Assembly: GCA_029204225.1 (NCBI GenBank) | Contig: CM055092.1 | Location: 85,507,878 to 85,571,877 of the forward strand | Origin: Diphasiastrum complanatum | Lineage: Eukaryota; Streptophyta; Lycopodiopsida; Lycopodiales; Lycopodiaceae | Direction of reading: 5' to 3' | DNA length: 64,000 bases | Part shown: one piece after another, positions 44,986 through 58,218 of the stretch | How positions within the stretch are numbered: position 1 is the stretch's first letter | How the letters are laid out: each line of letters begins with the position of its first letter | Notes under the pieces: generated by a model | What the model was told of the DNA's origin: nothing | The model's database searches: none | Seen by the model: only the letters and a program-made list of their open reading frames with translations | Made by a program: the position numbers and the translations under genes

Positions 44986-47090
44986 GAATACATCTCTACT
45001 GAATTCAAGGAGTATTGCCTTAACAATAACATTGAGCAACAATACATTACCTCCTATTTGCCTGAGTCAATTGGTCTTGCTGAGAGAAAGAACAGAACCT
45101 TTGTCAAATCGGCAAAGTGCCTGTTAGCACATGCAACACTTTCGAAGTCCTTCTGGGGTGAAGCTATTTCCATTGCATCTTATATTCAGAACAGGTGTCC
45201 TACAAAAGGTCTCTCAGATAAAACACCGTATGAATTTTGGACAGGCTCCAAACCTTTTTTATCGAACTTACGAGTTTTTGAATGTATTGCTAATGCAAAA
45301 ATGCTGCACGATCTTAGGAAGAAGCTCGACTTCCAAAGTATTAAGTCTATCTTCATCAGCTACACTACTTTAGATAAATCTTATAAGTTGTATGATCTTG
45401 TCGAGTCAAAGATATTTACTAGCCGGGATGTCATCTTCGTTGAAGATCAGTTTATCGACCTCAAAGGTAAGGGCAAAGCTCATATAGTCGAACTATCGGA
45501 CTCTCCCAAATTGTCAAACTTTCAAGCTCAAAATTAGATTATTCCTATTGAAGGTCCAAGCTCGTCTACGAATCCAAAGATGATGATCTTGTAGTTCAGC
45601 GACTACAACATAATGAAGAATCAACATTGACTACTACACAGAAGATCTACAAGAGAAGGCAGACCAGCTATCAGGTATATCGACAAGTCTGCAACTTATC
45701 TTGTCAAGAGTCGATGACTATCGAAGAGGCACTCAGTCAACCGATTCCAATCTATGGATAGAGAGTATTCGTCTCTTATCAAGAACCAGACTTAGACTAT
45801 TGTTGGATTACTTGCCAACAGAAATGTAGCTGATTGCAAATGGTTTTACAAAATCAAGTACAAGGTAGCTGGAAGTATCGATTGAAGAAAGACTCGACTT
45901 GTCACCAGAGGATTTTCTCAAGTACACAATGTTGACTACACTAAGACCTTCAATCCAATTGTTAACCATTTTTCTATCAGAATTTTATTGTCATTTGTTG
46001 CTATAGCAGATTTGGAAATATATCAAATGGATGTTTAGACAACATATCTTAATGAAGTTATCGAAGAGGACATTTACATGGTGCAACCTAAAGGTTACAA
46101 TATCGAAGGTAAACACAATCATGTTTGTAAACTCCATAAAGCAGTTTATGGCTTGAAGCAATCTGCTCAAGCATGGTTTCAAAGGATCAATATTTTTCTT
46201 ATCGATCATGACTACAAACCAAGCACTTTAGATTTGAATGTCTACTTCAAGTTAGGGAAGCATTCTTTTATTATCATCACTTTGTATGTAGACGACACAT
46301 TGCTTTTGAACAACAATATCGATCTGATAAAAGATGCTAAGAAAATGCTATCTTTCAAATATGACATGATTGATCTGGGCAAAGCTCATTACTGGCTATA
46401 GGTATTCAAATCCAAAGAGACAGAAAGCATAAATTGATTTACATTACTCAGCAAAGATACATTCACAAATGTCTTAATCAGATATAATCTAATGAACTGC
46501 AAATTATCTCTCACAGATGAAGCCAGGACTCAAGATGTCGAAGGACCAGTGTCTCTGAACAATCGAAGAGAAGGAGCACACCCATGAGTATCGCTATCAT
46601 TCTATAAAAGGATCTCTTATGTAATAGCTTTTGCAGTCAGTTTCTTAAGTCAGTTTATGACCAATCCTTGTATTACACATTGACAAACTCTTATTAGGGT
46701 TTTGAGATATCTTTGAGCTACTGTGGACCTCTGCATTTGTTATGGAATATTATCAATGGTCATTTAGATGAAAGTTGGGCAGGAGATGTAGACACTCGTA
46801 CACATTCGAATGAACATTCTTCCTAAAAAATGGTCCTATTTCATGGAACAATCGCAAGCAAACTTTGATTGCTCTATCTTCTACTAGATCAGATTATATC
46901 TCAGCCTTTCAAGCTACAAATGAAGTAATATGGTTGAGAAACCTATTTTAAGATATCAGTCAGAATCAATATGCTCTGACAACTTTATTTTGTGATAATC
47001 AAAGTGCTATTGCTTTATCAGCCAACCCTAGATGCTATTTTAGGAGTAAGCACATTGAAAGTAAGTATCACTATGTTAGCCTCCTCTTTG
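44986..47090 (+). pseudogene. Copia B integrase, RT and RNase H
   Basis: Integrase: EYISTEFKEYC-like start, GLAERKNRTFVKSAKCLLAHATL, then the region ending KIFTSRDVIFVEDQF (45058-45537). RT with several stops: NRNVADCKWFYKIKYK, a frame to MDV-stop, then 46078-46401 with VCKLHKAVYGLKQSAQAWF and LYVDDTLLL (YVDD at 46285-46296). RNase H is scattered over frames to about 47060, including CDNQSAIALSANP. The element is clearly dead. No LTR of family B is identified. Confidence 0.78.
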
Positions 47091-49110
47091 TCACCTTTCA
47101 GCAGTTGGTTGCTGCCTCTGGATCTTTCTCAGTTGTAGGATCGGAATACGTCAGAGCTCCACAATTTGGGCCATCTGCTCAACTGGAGCTGTGATCGAGA
47201 GTCGTTGTAGCCTCGTGTGAGGTTCTTCTGAAAAAAAAATTCACTTTTACTATGTTGAATTTGTCTGTAGATCGATCTAGCTCCAATTAGTTTTACTTGG
47301 GTCTTTCATATGTTCTTTGGTTGCTCAATTTTACTACTTCTTCTTTTGTAGGATTATCAATTGAATTAGAAAAGTAGAATTCAATGAAACCATTTTTGCA
47401 CGTGGTTGAACTGCATCTTGTACTTGTACTGTAAGATCTTTCGCTTCAGCTACCTGCATGTGGAGCACCTTGCGAGACAAGAGATTAACTTAGGTTTATA
47501 GTAAAGATGGGTATATGATAGAAAAGATGGAGTTTGCCTCTTCCGTGAATACTCCTCATCTCGTATGCAACATAAAAAGATCTCTTTTTAGAAAAAACAC
47601 ATTGAGATACTCACGCTAGCATGGGATGGACATAGTTTAGAGTGGTATATTCATACCAATGCTCTAGATTTATAAACAAGAAAATTACATGCATGACTTC
47701 ATGTCAATCCTACCGCGATCCATACATGACAGATAATGATAAACAAGCAACTGAATGTGTCGTCTGCATGCTTGTATATTTTCCTGATAATTCTCAGAAG
47801 TCATTGGAAGCTTGCATCAAAGACTTTATAATGATTCCAGTACCACATCTATAGTTTTTTTTGTGGTCCGGTCTAACTATAAATCCATTATAGTTAGACT
47901 GGACCATGATTGGAGTTGGAAATTGATCGTAGACTGGACATGCATATAGGAATCACCAGGTCAGAAGTACTTTTACTTGTGGTAGGTAGCCTGGGTGTTG
48001 AAGGATCGTTTGTTGCTGGAAGGCATCAGTTACGTTCATCATCTTATAAGCCATGAACACTGATCCTTACCCCAACCCGTAGAAAAATATAGCATAAATT
48101 TGGAAATCAGATTTGGTTGGTTACATGACATAGATCGCACTATAATTTCTGAAAATATCAGATGAAAATCTTTGTACTTTTGACGCTGTTTCATTCGGCC
48201 TTGCTAGGATTGAAGTTGGACTTGCATGGGAGTCTTAGAATCGGAGGCCTGTTTTGGTCTAGACAAGCGTTTCAGGTACCTGCAAGTTGGCTTTGTTTCT
48301 CCACAACTAATATTGGTATCTCAAACTCATGGCACAACAATAAAAATCAAACCAGTACCATACACGTATGGTAGACTGATGTTGGGTCTGCAGAGAAGCC
48401 ATTCAGAAACATTTTGTGGAGGAACAAAAACTAGAAGCTAAAAGTCTATTATGTGGTTGTGGTCTTAAATAGTATCAAATATGGTCAAATCTCAAATATT
48501 GTGTTTTGTTTTCTTTGTTTTTTTGTTTACTCTTTGCTTCAATCTCAAGTCCCACAGCAGATGATTGATAATAGTCCAACTCATTCATTTCAAGATCAAC
48601 TTCTATAACTTCACATTTTGTCTTAAATTGTCTTTCACTTTTACCTTGAACTTCATTTCATCCATTAGGTTGAAAAAAAATGTAATTTTACTTCAAATTT
48701 TAGCTTATCAATTTGTAACTTTCAAATCTATATTCAAAAATTACAAACATTTAATATCCTCTTTTTAATAATACAATATAAGCTAGTCAAGATCATGCAC
48801 ATTTTAGAAAATCAAAATATCAATTCATTGCACATTGATAATTTGCCACAATAAGACCTCACCTATATTTCATACAACATAATTATGATTATTATGAAAT
48901 CCCATAACTCATAACCAAAACATTATCACATTACATAAACCAATAAAAATTACAAATCTTATCAATTTCTTTAAACATTAATTTGCATATTTCAAAATCA
49001 TTATATACAGTAATGACACAAAACAATTTATATAAGCTCTTCAATAGCTCATGGACCAAAATGCTCATTAGTTAGAATTTTGATTGATTCAAACTTTGGG
49101 CCATTGTTTG
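47091..49110. other. Intergenic, nothing recognised
   Basis: DNA after copia B; possibly its 3' LTR, but no repeat partner is seen. Two overlapping 70-codon plus frames at 48162-48441 have no motif. An inverted pair is present at 47872-47905 (tctaactataaatccattatagttagac, 12 bp arms), a small hairpin. Confidence 0.3.
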
Positions 49111-49117
49111 ACTCCCA

Positions 49118-50137
49118 ATTCTAGGAAGGTGTGTAGCCCTTGTTTTCTTCCATTAAATAGCACTCTACTATGTTCTCTATTTTTTTTTCTGTGTGTGTGT
49201 TTAGGGTTTAGGGTGTGTGTGTGCATGTGAGTGTAAGTATGATTTCATTCGTTTATGTTGCATGCTTACTAGTTCATGCTACCCTAATTCATAGTATCTT
49301 GATTTATATTTCATGCTTATTAGTGTATGCAACTCTAATTTATAGGATCTTAATTTATTCGTGATACTTTAATTTGTAGCATCTTAATTAACGTGTTGTG
49401 TATTAGTTATGTTTCATGCTGAAAGAGAGAGAGAGAGTGTGTGTGTGTTAAAGGTAACCAACACTTCCAATTCTAGGAAGGTGTGTAGGCCTTGTTTTTT
49501 TCCGTTAAAGGTGTGGTACAAATGTTTCTTGTTGGACGATAAGTTCCACAAGAAAGCCCAAACGCCGCAAGGAGGGAGCATGTGGTGACATTCTGGAATA
49601 GAATATAATGGTATGGTTCGGGAGTTTTGATTAGCACTCTACTATGTTCTCTGTTTTTTTTTTTTTCTTTGTGTGTGTTTAGGGTTTAGGATATGTGTGT
49701 GTGTGTGTGTGTGTGTGCATGTGCATGTAAGTATGATGCCATTCATTAATGTTACATAATTACTAGTTCATGCTACCCTAATTTGTAGATTGATTTATGT
49801 TTCATGCTAATCTATTTTGTAGGATCTTAATTTATGTCTTGTATATTAGTTATGTTTCATGCTTAGAGAGAGAGAGAGAGGATATAATCGTACGGTTTGG
49901 GAGTTTTGATTAGCACTCTACTATGTTCTCTGTTTTTTTTTCTTTGTGTGTGTTTAGGGTTTAGGGTGTGTGTGTGCATGCGTGTAAGTATGATGCCATT
50001 CATTTATATTTCATAATTACTACTTCATGCTACCTTTATGTTTCATGCTTACTAGTTCATGCTACTCTATTTTGTAGGATCTTGATTTATGTCTTGTATA
50101 TTAGTTACGTTTCATGCTAAGAGGCTGAGAGAGAGAC

Positions 50138-50172
<35 letters not shown>

Positions 50173-51200
50173 TCATGAAAGAGTTAAAGGTAACCAACAC
50201 TCCCAATTCTAGGAAGGTGTGTAGCCCTTGTTTTCTTCCATTAAATGTGTGGTTCAAATATTTCTTGTTGGACGATAAGTTTCACAAGAAAGTCCAAATG
50301 CAGTAGGGAGGGAGCATTTGGTGACATTCTGGAATAGGATATAATCGTATGGTTCAGGGAGTTTTGATTAGCACTCTACTATGTTTTCTTTCTTTTTGCT
50401 CTTCATGTGTGTTTAGGGTTTAGGGTTTAGGGTGTGTGTGTGTCTGCATGTAAGTCTGATGCCATTCGTTTATGTTTCATGCTACCATAATTCACAGTTT
50501 ATGTGTTATATATTCGTTTATGTTTCATGCTTTAGTTCATGTTTCATGTTAGTTTCATTTTGTTAGGTTTCAGGCTTACAAGATTTGATGTTGCTTATAA
50601 GAAGTGTGAGAGAGAGAGTGAGAGTGTGTATAGATTTGACTTAGAGTAGGTGGGTCTATTGACTGTATACCGGCCCTTGTTCCGAGGTTTGCTGTTCCGA
50701 AGAACAATAGTATCATTTCTGATTTTTTTTTTGTTGAACTTGCAATTTTGAGTTGCTTTTTTAGTTGCAATTTTGAGTTGTTTTCTTTGTTGAACTTGCA
50801 ATTTTGAGTTGCTTTTTTAGTTGCAATTTTGAGTTGTTTTCTTTGTTGAACTTGGAATTTTGAGTACTTGTATATGTGTTTGGTAGAGTATATATCAGGA
50901 GATAGAGAATGAGAGAAGAAAGAAAATGAGAGAGAGAGAGAGATCATGAGAGAGCTAAAGGTAATCAAAGCTCCCAATTCTAGGAAGGTGTGTGGCCCTT
51001 GTTTTCTTCCATTAAAGACGTGGTTCAAATGTTTCTTGTTGGAAGTTCCACGAGAAAGCCCAAACACCGTAGGTAGGGAGCATGTCGTGACATTCTAGAA
51101 ACGGATATAATCGTATGGTTCGGGAGTTTTTATTAGCACTCTATAATGTTCTCTTTTTTTTCTCTTCGCGTGTGTGTGTGTGTGTGTGTTTCATGCTACT
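49118..51200 (+). repeat. Satellite-like tandem units with telomere-type motifs
   Basis: Units share cccaattctaggaaggtgtg, gttttcttccattaaa, ttcttgttggacgataag, gggagcatgtggtgacattc, gcactctactatgttctct, tttagggtttaggg plus a GT run, and tactagttcatgctac plus a GA run. The landmark gcactct lies at 49160, 49634, 49913, 50371 and 51136, so unit length varies (279-765 bp) by loss or gain of internal blocks. The TTTAGGG motif occurs two or three times per unit (49201, 49678, 49953, 50411). Frames here follow the repeat. Confidence 0.8.
50731..50866 (+). repeat. 57 bp tandem duplication
   Basis: A 57 bp unit made of two half-repeats (gttgaacttgcaattttgag and agttgcaattttgagttg) is present about 2.3 times. 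On the minus strand it translates to Lys/Gln/Asn-rich repeats, which explains the long minus frame at 50576-51067. Confidence 0.8.
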
Positions 51201-51469
51201 CGTTTACGCTATATGTTATATGTTAATTTATGTTTCATGCTTTTCTTCTCAAATCTTAACATATCATGGTTATAGAGTTTAGTTTACTTTTATTGCTCTT
51301 AGTTTAGGTTTCAATCATATTTAGTGTGTGTGTGTGAGAGATACTGAGTCAAAGGTACGGGGACAATATTAATAGATAAATACATTTTCATCCATAAACA
51401 ACAATAAACCCTAAACATTAAACAACAATAATGAGACCCTAAACTTTGATAAACCCATGGGAAATAAAA

Positions 51470-52150
51470 TAAAGGATTAAACCATGAGGGCAAACTAGGA
51501 CGTACAATGAATTCTTGGAATATTAATGATTAACCAAATCCATTTAGGATGCACTGTATGGGGGCTCACTGGCACTAGAATCGAGTTGGATGGGCCAATT
51601 GGATGTTTCATCTAGCTATGATGCCACCAAAGAGGCACCAAAGAGACTGATGGTGTGCAAGCCATTCACGTCCTTGAACTTGATGGTTCACAATGTTAAC
51701 ATCAACAAGACAAAAGGTTACATCTACTTCGAACTTAATAATTATATATGTTTGTTTAGATTTAAACAAGTGTCAATGTTTTACAGATGAAGACCTTTTC
51801 TATTGTAGATCTTCCTCTGTCACATGTTGACACTTGTTTGAATTTAAATAAACCACATGCAACCACTTAGATTTATTAAGTTCAAAGTACCAACATCATT
51901 CTCTCTTCGATTTCGCTAAGCATCAGATTCCAGGACTGCTAATGGCTCACATAGCATTTTGTTGACCTTACCGTGGCCCTCTTTTGTGGCATCATAGAAG
52001 AAATACACAATCATTGCATACAAGTCACTTGTAGGGCCAATGAGCACCTATTACAGTGTAGTCCTCAATGTGGACTAATTGGACATCATTAATATTCCAA
52101 TCATTAATTAATGCACCCTTCATTTTCCCTCATAGTTTTGGCATTGTTCA
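51470..52150. repeat. Large imperfect palindrome (foldback-like)
   Basis: The plus strand from 51470 to about 51800 matches the minus strand from 52150 down to about 51806. Paired words: tggaatattaatgat, ctatgatgccacmaaagagg, gaacttaataa, aaacaagtgtcaa and gatgaagac/gaggaagat close to the centre. Arms are about 330 bp with a very small spacer near 51803. Neither arm has a convincing ORF. It may be a foldback element or an old inverted duplication. Confidence 0.65.
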
Positions 52151-55100
52151 TTTTTCTCACTGTTTTATGGAAGTTGCAAACCCCCGTCTTGTTTGAACTT
52201 GAAATGTTAGTGAGCAGACAACATATGTATTGGTATTGACGTCGCAACAACTAGGAGTCAGTATCAAAAAAGTATTACAATGAATATAAAAGTAAAAAAT
52301 AAATGCAATTATGTTTAATCATTAATCATTCTCGTCATCACACAAGTCTTTACATGGAGAGAGAGAGAGAGAGAGAGAGAAGCAATTGAACTTGTAGGAA
52401 GTAAAAAAAGTTCAAAAAATGACCATTTTTGGTGATTTTTGGGGGATGGATCTCTCCAAATCCATAAGGATATCATTAAGGAATTAGTTACAGCATGATT
52501 AGCATTCCTTTTTACCTTCCCAGCAAGCTATCAGACCTGTGAATTGATGGCCGGTGGCTTATGCACCATCTCCATCAAGTTTGAAGCTATTTCTTCGTTC
52601 TCAGCCTATAGTGCATCTTAGGATCAGTATGAATGCTTCTTGGAAGTCTAATAGGCTACTTAAGACTGTTGGTAACATCAACTTTGGGCTAGAATTGATG
52701 TTTGCACGTTTTTGCATGATTCCTTCTTGTGGAAGTGCGCCCTACTACTGATTTTCAGACATTTTGATCTCTCACATGTGAAGCCTAGGTGGTAGGCTGA
52801 TGTGGCAAGCATCTTGTTCACTTGTCTCCCTCTGTATAGAGATTTATAGCACCCAATTTGGTTTCCTGTAGCCAAAGTTATGATCATCTGAAGTTTTGAA
52901 GTTTTGTGAGTAAAATTGGCAAAATTTGGAATTGTTCTGATTGCATGCCAATCATTTCTCTAATTTGTAGTACTCTGTTTGCATGGATTAGTTGCATGCT
53001 GATTCTCAGAGTGATTCTGAGGGATTTACAATCGTTTTGAGTGGTCATACGCATGTGCTCTGACTATTGGGTCACAAATCAGTGTTAATGGCTAACAAAT
53101 TCCATAAAACTGAAGTTTACGTAAAAACATTCTGTAATGACGTTTGTGAGTAAATGTAGTGTGCTTTGCATGCCAGTTTGACATTGGGATAGTAACATTA
53201 GGAATCAGATAGTGTTTCAATTTTTTCGATTTCGATTGCGTTTTACACTAACAGTATTTTTGTTAGAATTTTTGAATTACGTAAAATAAAACAAAATTTG
53301 AGTTTTCCGAAAAAAAAATTAAAATTTTGGTCATTTTTTTGTTATTTGTGAAATCAATTTAGATTAGTGAATTGATTAAACTAAGTTTATCAATCAAAAT
53401 TAATCACAATATTTTCACTAAGTCTAAATTATTTTTCGGTAATAGAGAAGTTAAAATTGACAAAAGGAACCGCAATGAATTGCCGACAGTTTTTACTGTG
53501 TTGTCATTTTTTAACTTTGGAGTTGCGAACTCCTAGATTGAAAGTTAAAATTTGAATTTTTTTTCTTTTTTGTAGAATTTCAGATTGGTAAAAATTGGAA
53601 ATCAGTTACTTGTCTGATAGTTTTCTAATCGATGTTGATCAATAGAAATCAGTCAAGTGAACTTTTGTGTAAGATATTCGTTAAATTTGATTAAAATCGT
53701 CAAACAATATGAAATGACTAGTTGAATGAGTGGCAATAGTATTCTTTATCTAGTCAGTAAATCTGACATGATATAGTTCAAGAATCACTAAAATCCTATG
53801 GGTGGGATTTCCATTCATGTAATTTCATGTTTGGATAGGTTTTGTCAATATTAACTGAGTAATGCCAAACCAGTCAATAAAAAGAAAAAACAATTCAATT
53901 TTACTGGAAAATCTGTAATAATAGGAATTACATAACTAATTTTATTTCAAGTAAAATCCTATGGTGAATTATATTCAAAAGATCAGACTAGTACTATTTC
54001 ATATACTAGTAAATCATTTTTTATATATCAAATATTTAGCCCAGGTATAGGATATAAATGAAATTGTTTTAGACTTTTTCCTATAGTAATTAGTTTTTTT
54101 TAAACATTTACTTATGTCATTACGTCTTCTTGGTACCTTAGCTGAAATAAATTTTCAGGGAACTGAAAATTATAAGTATGGAAGAAGAGTGGACATCGGA
54201 GGTAGTAAGTGTGATCGGGAAATGTATTTCGCAATTAGGATTTTGGGAACCCCTGTAAATAAATACTTAATGCTGGTTATTCATTTCATAGTTAGAATTC
54301 ATTCAGTTGAATTCGTAACTAATATCTTTGTAACCATTGAGTTATCCGCAGTTTTGAATGTCAATTGTGAGGTTAGAAGTGGAATCTAATACGTGGATTA
54401 CATTGGATCTGTTAGTTGACAGAAGCTTGTCCCTAGATTTGATGCATCAATAGGGTTTTGAAGCTTATCATTAACCAGAAAGGATCAAGATGTAATATTG
54501 AACCATGTTAATTCTTCTGTCTAAGTCACATAATCAGATTTGGATTTTGGGTATCCTTCTGATAGGCATGTCAGTCATCCAAATAAATGGATTCTCCAGT
54601 GTTTTGAAAACAAGAGATAATATCCTATACTAATTATAGGGCAGCTAGATGATCAGTGGATCTCTAGAATATCAAATGAGGTGGTTAAGGGTTTTTTGGA
54701 AGGAAAAGCTGATGGTATGAGGCATCAATAATTTTGGAAAGGAAATGCTAGGACTGTAAAGATCTGATAATCAATGGTGTGTTTAGTACCTAGTCGCGAT
54801 ATGGAAAAGAAGAAAACCATTCGATCAAATGTGGGATATTTTGAAAAATTTTAAGGTTTAATCTAGATTCTAATATGGTATCTCATTATTTACAAAATTA
54901 GAGGCCCTCAAATCTATTTCTCACTTTTTTAGTAAATTCGTTACTTTTTAATAATTTTTTAAAAGACATCAGACTATTTATATGATTCTTTACAGCATGA
55001 AGTTATTCTTTTGGAAGACTGTTATGTCATATAAATCACTACTTGTGTGAATAGACTTGGAATTCAGATAAATTCTGAGGTTAAAATGTTTCAATATCTT

Positions 55101-56950
55101 AAACCATATAATTTGTCTGTTGCATAAATGGATTTCGATGAAATAGTGGTTTCTATCACTCAGATTGAAATTATTTGAAGGAGAAGTCATATTTGTAATG
55201 AAGTGAAATTCTGTAGTGGAAACACTTATTACTAACTTTTCTTGGATTTATATATTTTCATATATAATCTTTCCAGTTAACTTTTATTGAAAGTTATAAT
55301 TTATTTAAAAGGAGGGGTGAAGTGGTGGAATAAAATTCTATTTGGGAATCTGTTGGTTGCATAGTTTTTGAAAAAGAACCAACTGTGGTGTAGAAATGTA
55401 GTCTGAAAGTAATTTTGGATAGATTTAGAGTAAGATGTCTAATTGGAATTTTTTGATGATAAATTCTCTAGGGATTGTGTTCACAATCTGGAACTGGAAC
55501 AAGTTTGGAATTTGAATCATTATCTATAAGTAGTAGAATAAAAGGTCAAAGCTTACTAATTCCATTTTAATTGGAATAGAAGTAAGTTTGATTAGAATTT
55601 AAGTCTGAGAGTTACAACCTAATCTTAGTTTTAGTACTAGGATCAGATAGGGGTTGTTTGAGTGGAAGAAATTATGCTATTAAAAGAAATTGGATTGGAA
55701 AACTATTGAGATTGAATTCGTCTCAAAGATTTTCCGGGTATGTTATTTACTCATGAGAAATAAAAAATATTTTGTAGCTGAGTTACAAGATCTCAGTGAG
55801 ATATGTGAGTAACATATGTGGGTTCTAGAGAAAAATCTGCCAGGTATGAATGTGTTTATGTATTGGGTCATAGTGAGATTATTCTCATATGTGCACGATT
55901 AATCTTGTATGAATCTACTGTGTATTTCAAGTCACTAGGGCTATTTGGTGCACTTAACCTAGTCAGTAAACATAGACATATTATCAAGTATTGTTTGACA
56001 TATACTTGCAGAGTTAACAAATCTTTGTATAGAAGATTTATGGATTAACTTACAAATGATTTGGGTAAGGTTCTAAATGTGGTGTCATACTAGTTTTTCA
56101 CCTAGACATTTGAGATTTCTGAATCATTGGCAGTTAACTTGAGTAGTTAATTACTCCAAGATGAAGTTAATTTGTACAACGATCAGTGTGATGTGGATTC
56201 ATCGGGAACTGATGGTTTTTTATTTATATTTCTTGTAAGACACGTGATTAGTGAATCATTTCAGTTCATCAGTTTAAAATTGTGTGCATTGGATATACAA
56301 TATTCTTGGGATAGAGTATTCCTTAGTTAAGGAAGGGACTCAGCTCATTAGTGATTGTTTCCCAGAGAGCTCAATTGCATAACGAGCATAATGAATACAA
56401 GAATAAAAAACTGATTTGTAATTCAGTAGGAATTTGGGTATCTAGATGTGATTCTGGATTGTAATCTAAATTTTTGTAGTTGAAGATGATTGTCATTTGG
56501 TATGCTTTCTGTCTTTAATTACCAGTGGTTTATAAAACTTGAATATCTCGCATTTCAGTTAAAGAATCCTGATTGGAGAGTATTCCTAAAATCTAGTATT
56601 TTCCTGTTGGAAAAGATTTTCTCTTACTTTTCCTGAGTTATGTGGAACATATACTCCAATATCCTATAAAAATGATTATGTTTTGGATTTCAGAAAATTA
56701 TGATTGACGAATCATGTGAATCTAAATATTTATGGTTGACGAATCATAAATAGATATTTAATTATTGTCAGAGGATTATGAGAAATTGTAATGATTCTTA
56801 AGTGTGATGATTAATTCTTGATCTATTATTTGAGTAAGAATTTGAAGCAGTGTTTTTGAATTTCTCTACTCCGGTGTTATATTTGAGAACCTATGGATCT
56901 CACAGACATTTTCACAAGATAAGTTATCTTATTTGTGGAATTGTGATCAT
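52151..56950. other. Long AT-rich region, no gene recognised
   Basis: About 4.8 kb with only short random frames. A GA microsatellite lies at 52359-52381. No LTR, terminal inverted repeat or conserved coding block was found. Confidence 0.35.
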
Positions 56951-56964
56951 TGATGCATTGCCAG

Positions 56965-57110
56965 GGTTTCACTCTACCTTCATGCTTCTTGTTCCTTGGC
57001 TTGGGAGTGAAGCTTCTAGAGTTGATTGGTTGCTTCTACTTGGTTGGGTGGTTTCTCCATAATGTGTTTTCCATTGTGGTTTATCTTGTAAGCAAGATCA
57101 TAGGGAGCTT
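56965..57110 (+). repeat. Dispersed repeat, copy 2 (partner at 815-960)
   Basis: Same-orientation match to 815-960. Here it ends just before repeat T begins at 57118, whereas in copy 1 it is followed by unrelated DNA. Confidence 0.5.
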
Positions 57111-57117
57111 TCCTTAC

Positions 57118-58215
57118 ATTCATCCTCTTCAAGATTCAGGCATATGGTATTGTCATGAAGGAATAATCTCCCTGATCCAAAAATTCTAGATTTTTACGTC
57201 TGCTCATATCTATGTAACCTGAATAAATGGCCATTGTAGATGATCTTTTTGTAGTATCATTGGGGGTATAACCCAATATTGTAATGGCCAGATCCATTTT
57301 CACAAAAAGCTATTTTATACGTTCCTCTGGAGTAAATAGAGCCTCTTAAACTAATAGATAACGACTTGAAGGCCATAATGATAGTGGCAGCATATGGATT
57401 AAAAGATCCATGATATATGAAAAACTCATTATTTTCAAAGTTTTTCAAATAATGAGAAAGAGATACATTCTTTCTCCCAAGTGATATACGTCAAAGGCCT
57501 CCATGTCTCATACCAAAAGAATCTAGTTCAATAGAATCCTATAAAAGAGGTAATCAAATAAATTTAGAATGAAAGATAACAATACAATTTCAAACTTCAA
57601 CTTTTGATTGAAAGAAAACTACACAATATCAAAACCAATATAATATCTACTTACCATATCATGATCGTCAAATTTAATGATGTTTGTTCTGCTAATGTCA
57701 TGTCCTCCAATGACTTCTACAATTCTCGAGGAGATATAATGACTCCTTGGAGGATGTTTTTTTTTAATTCCAAAAATTCCTCCTCATTTGGCAAAGTTTC
57801 TTCATAGGCTAAAAGCATGGTTTGGTGGTACAAAAAAAGAACCCATTTTTCATTGTACCTTTTGGTAGTACATTTCACTTTTTGGGAATTTTATCACTCA
57901 TAATTGTTTTGAGTCCACATTAAAAATGACATAACTTTTTAGAGGTAAGTCCAATTTCAGCGAAGTTTGGTGCATTAGAAAGTGCTTTGATATGTTACAT
58001 AATGTACTTCCGAGCCATGGTTAAAGAGTTATGGCAAGTCAAAGGTATGGGGATTTTATTAACCATAATTTTTTGAGTCCACATTAAAAATGACATATCT
58101 TTTTAGTGGTAAATCCAATTCCAAAGGAGTTCGGTGTGTTAGAAAGCACTTGACAAGTGCTTTCCAATGATATGTTAGATGACCAATTTTCAAGGCACGG
58201 TTAAAACATTATGGC
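57118..58215 (-). mobile_element. T repeat, copy 2
   Basis: Matches copy 1 (26488-27350). The minus-strand coding-like block here is an open frame of 63 residues (57448-57257, FIYHGSFNPYAATIIMAF). A segment of about 280 bp (57508-57788) is absent from copy 1 and is bordered by ctca on both sides. Two S cassettes follow (57900-58030 and 58070-58210); the second holds a perfect 10 bp hairpin (58142-58151/58155-58164). Confidence 0.55.
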
Positions 58216-58218
58216 AAG

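Noticed and set aside
48162-48441. Two overlapping 70-codon frames
   Set aside because: Random-looking, mutually out of frame, no motif and no repeat support.
49201-49216. True chromosome end or telomere fusion site
   Set aside because: Only two or three TTTAGGG copies occur and they recur in every tandem unit.
50576-51067. 163-codon minus frame with Lys/Gln/Asn repeats
   Set aside because: It is produced by a 57 bp tandem duplication and GA/GT runs within a satellite-like array.
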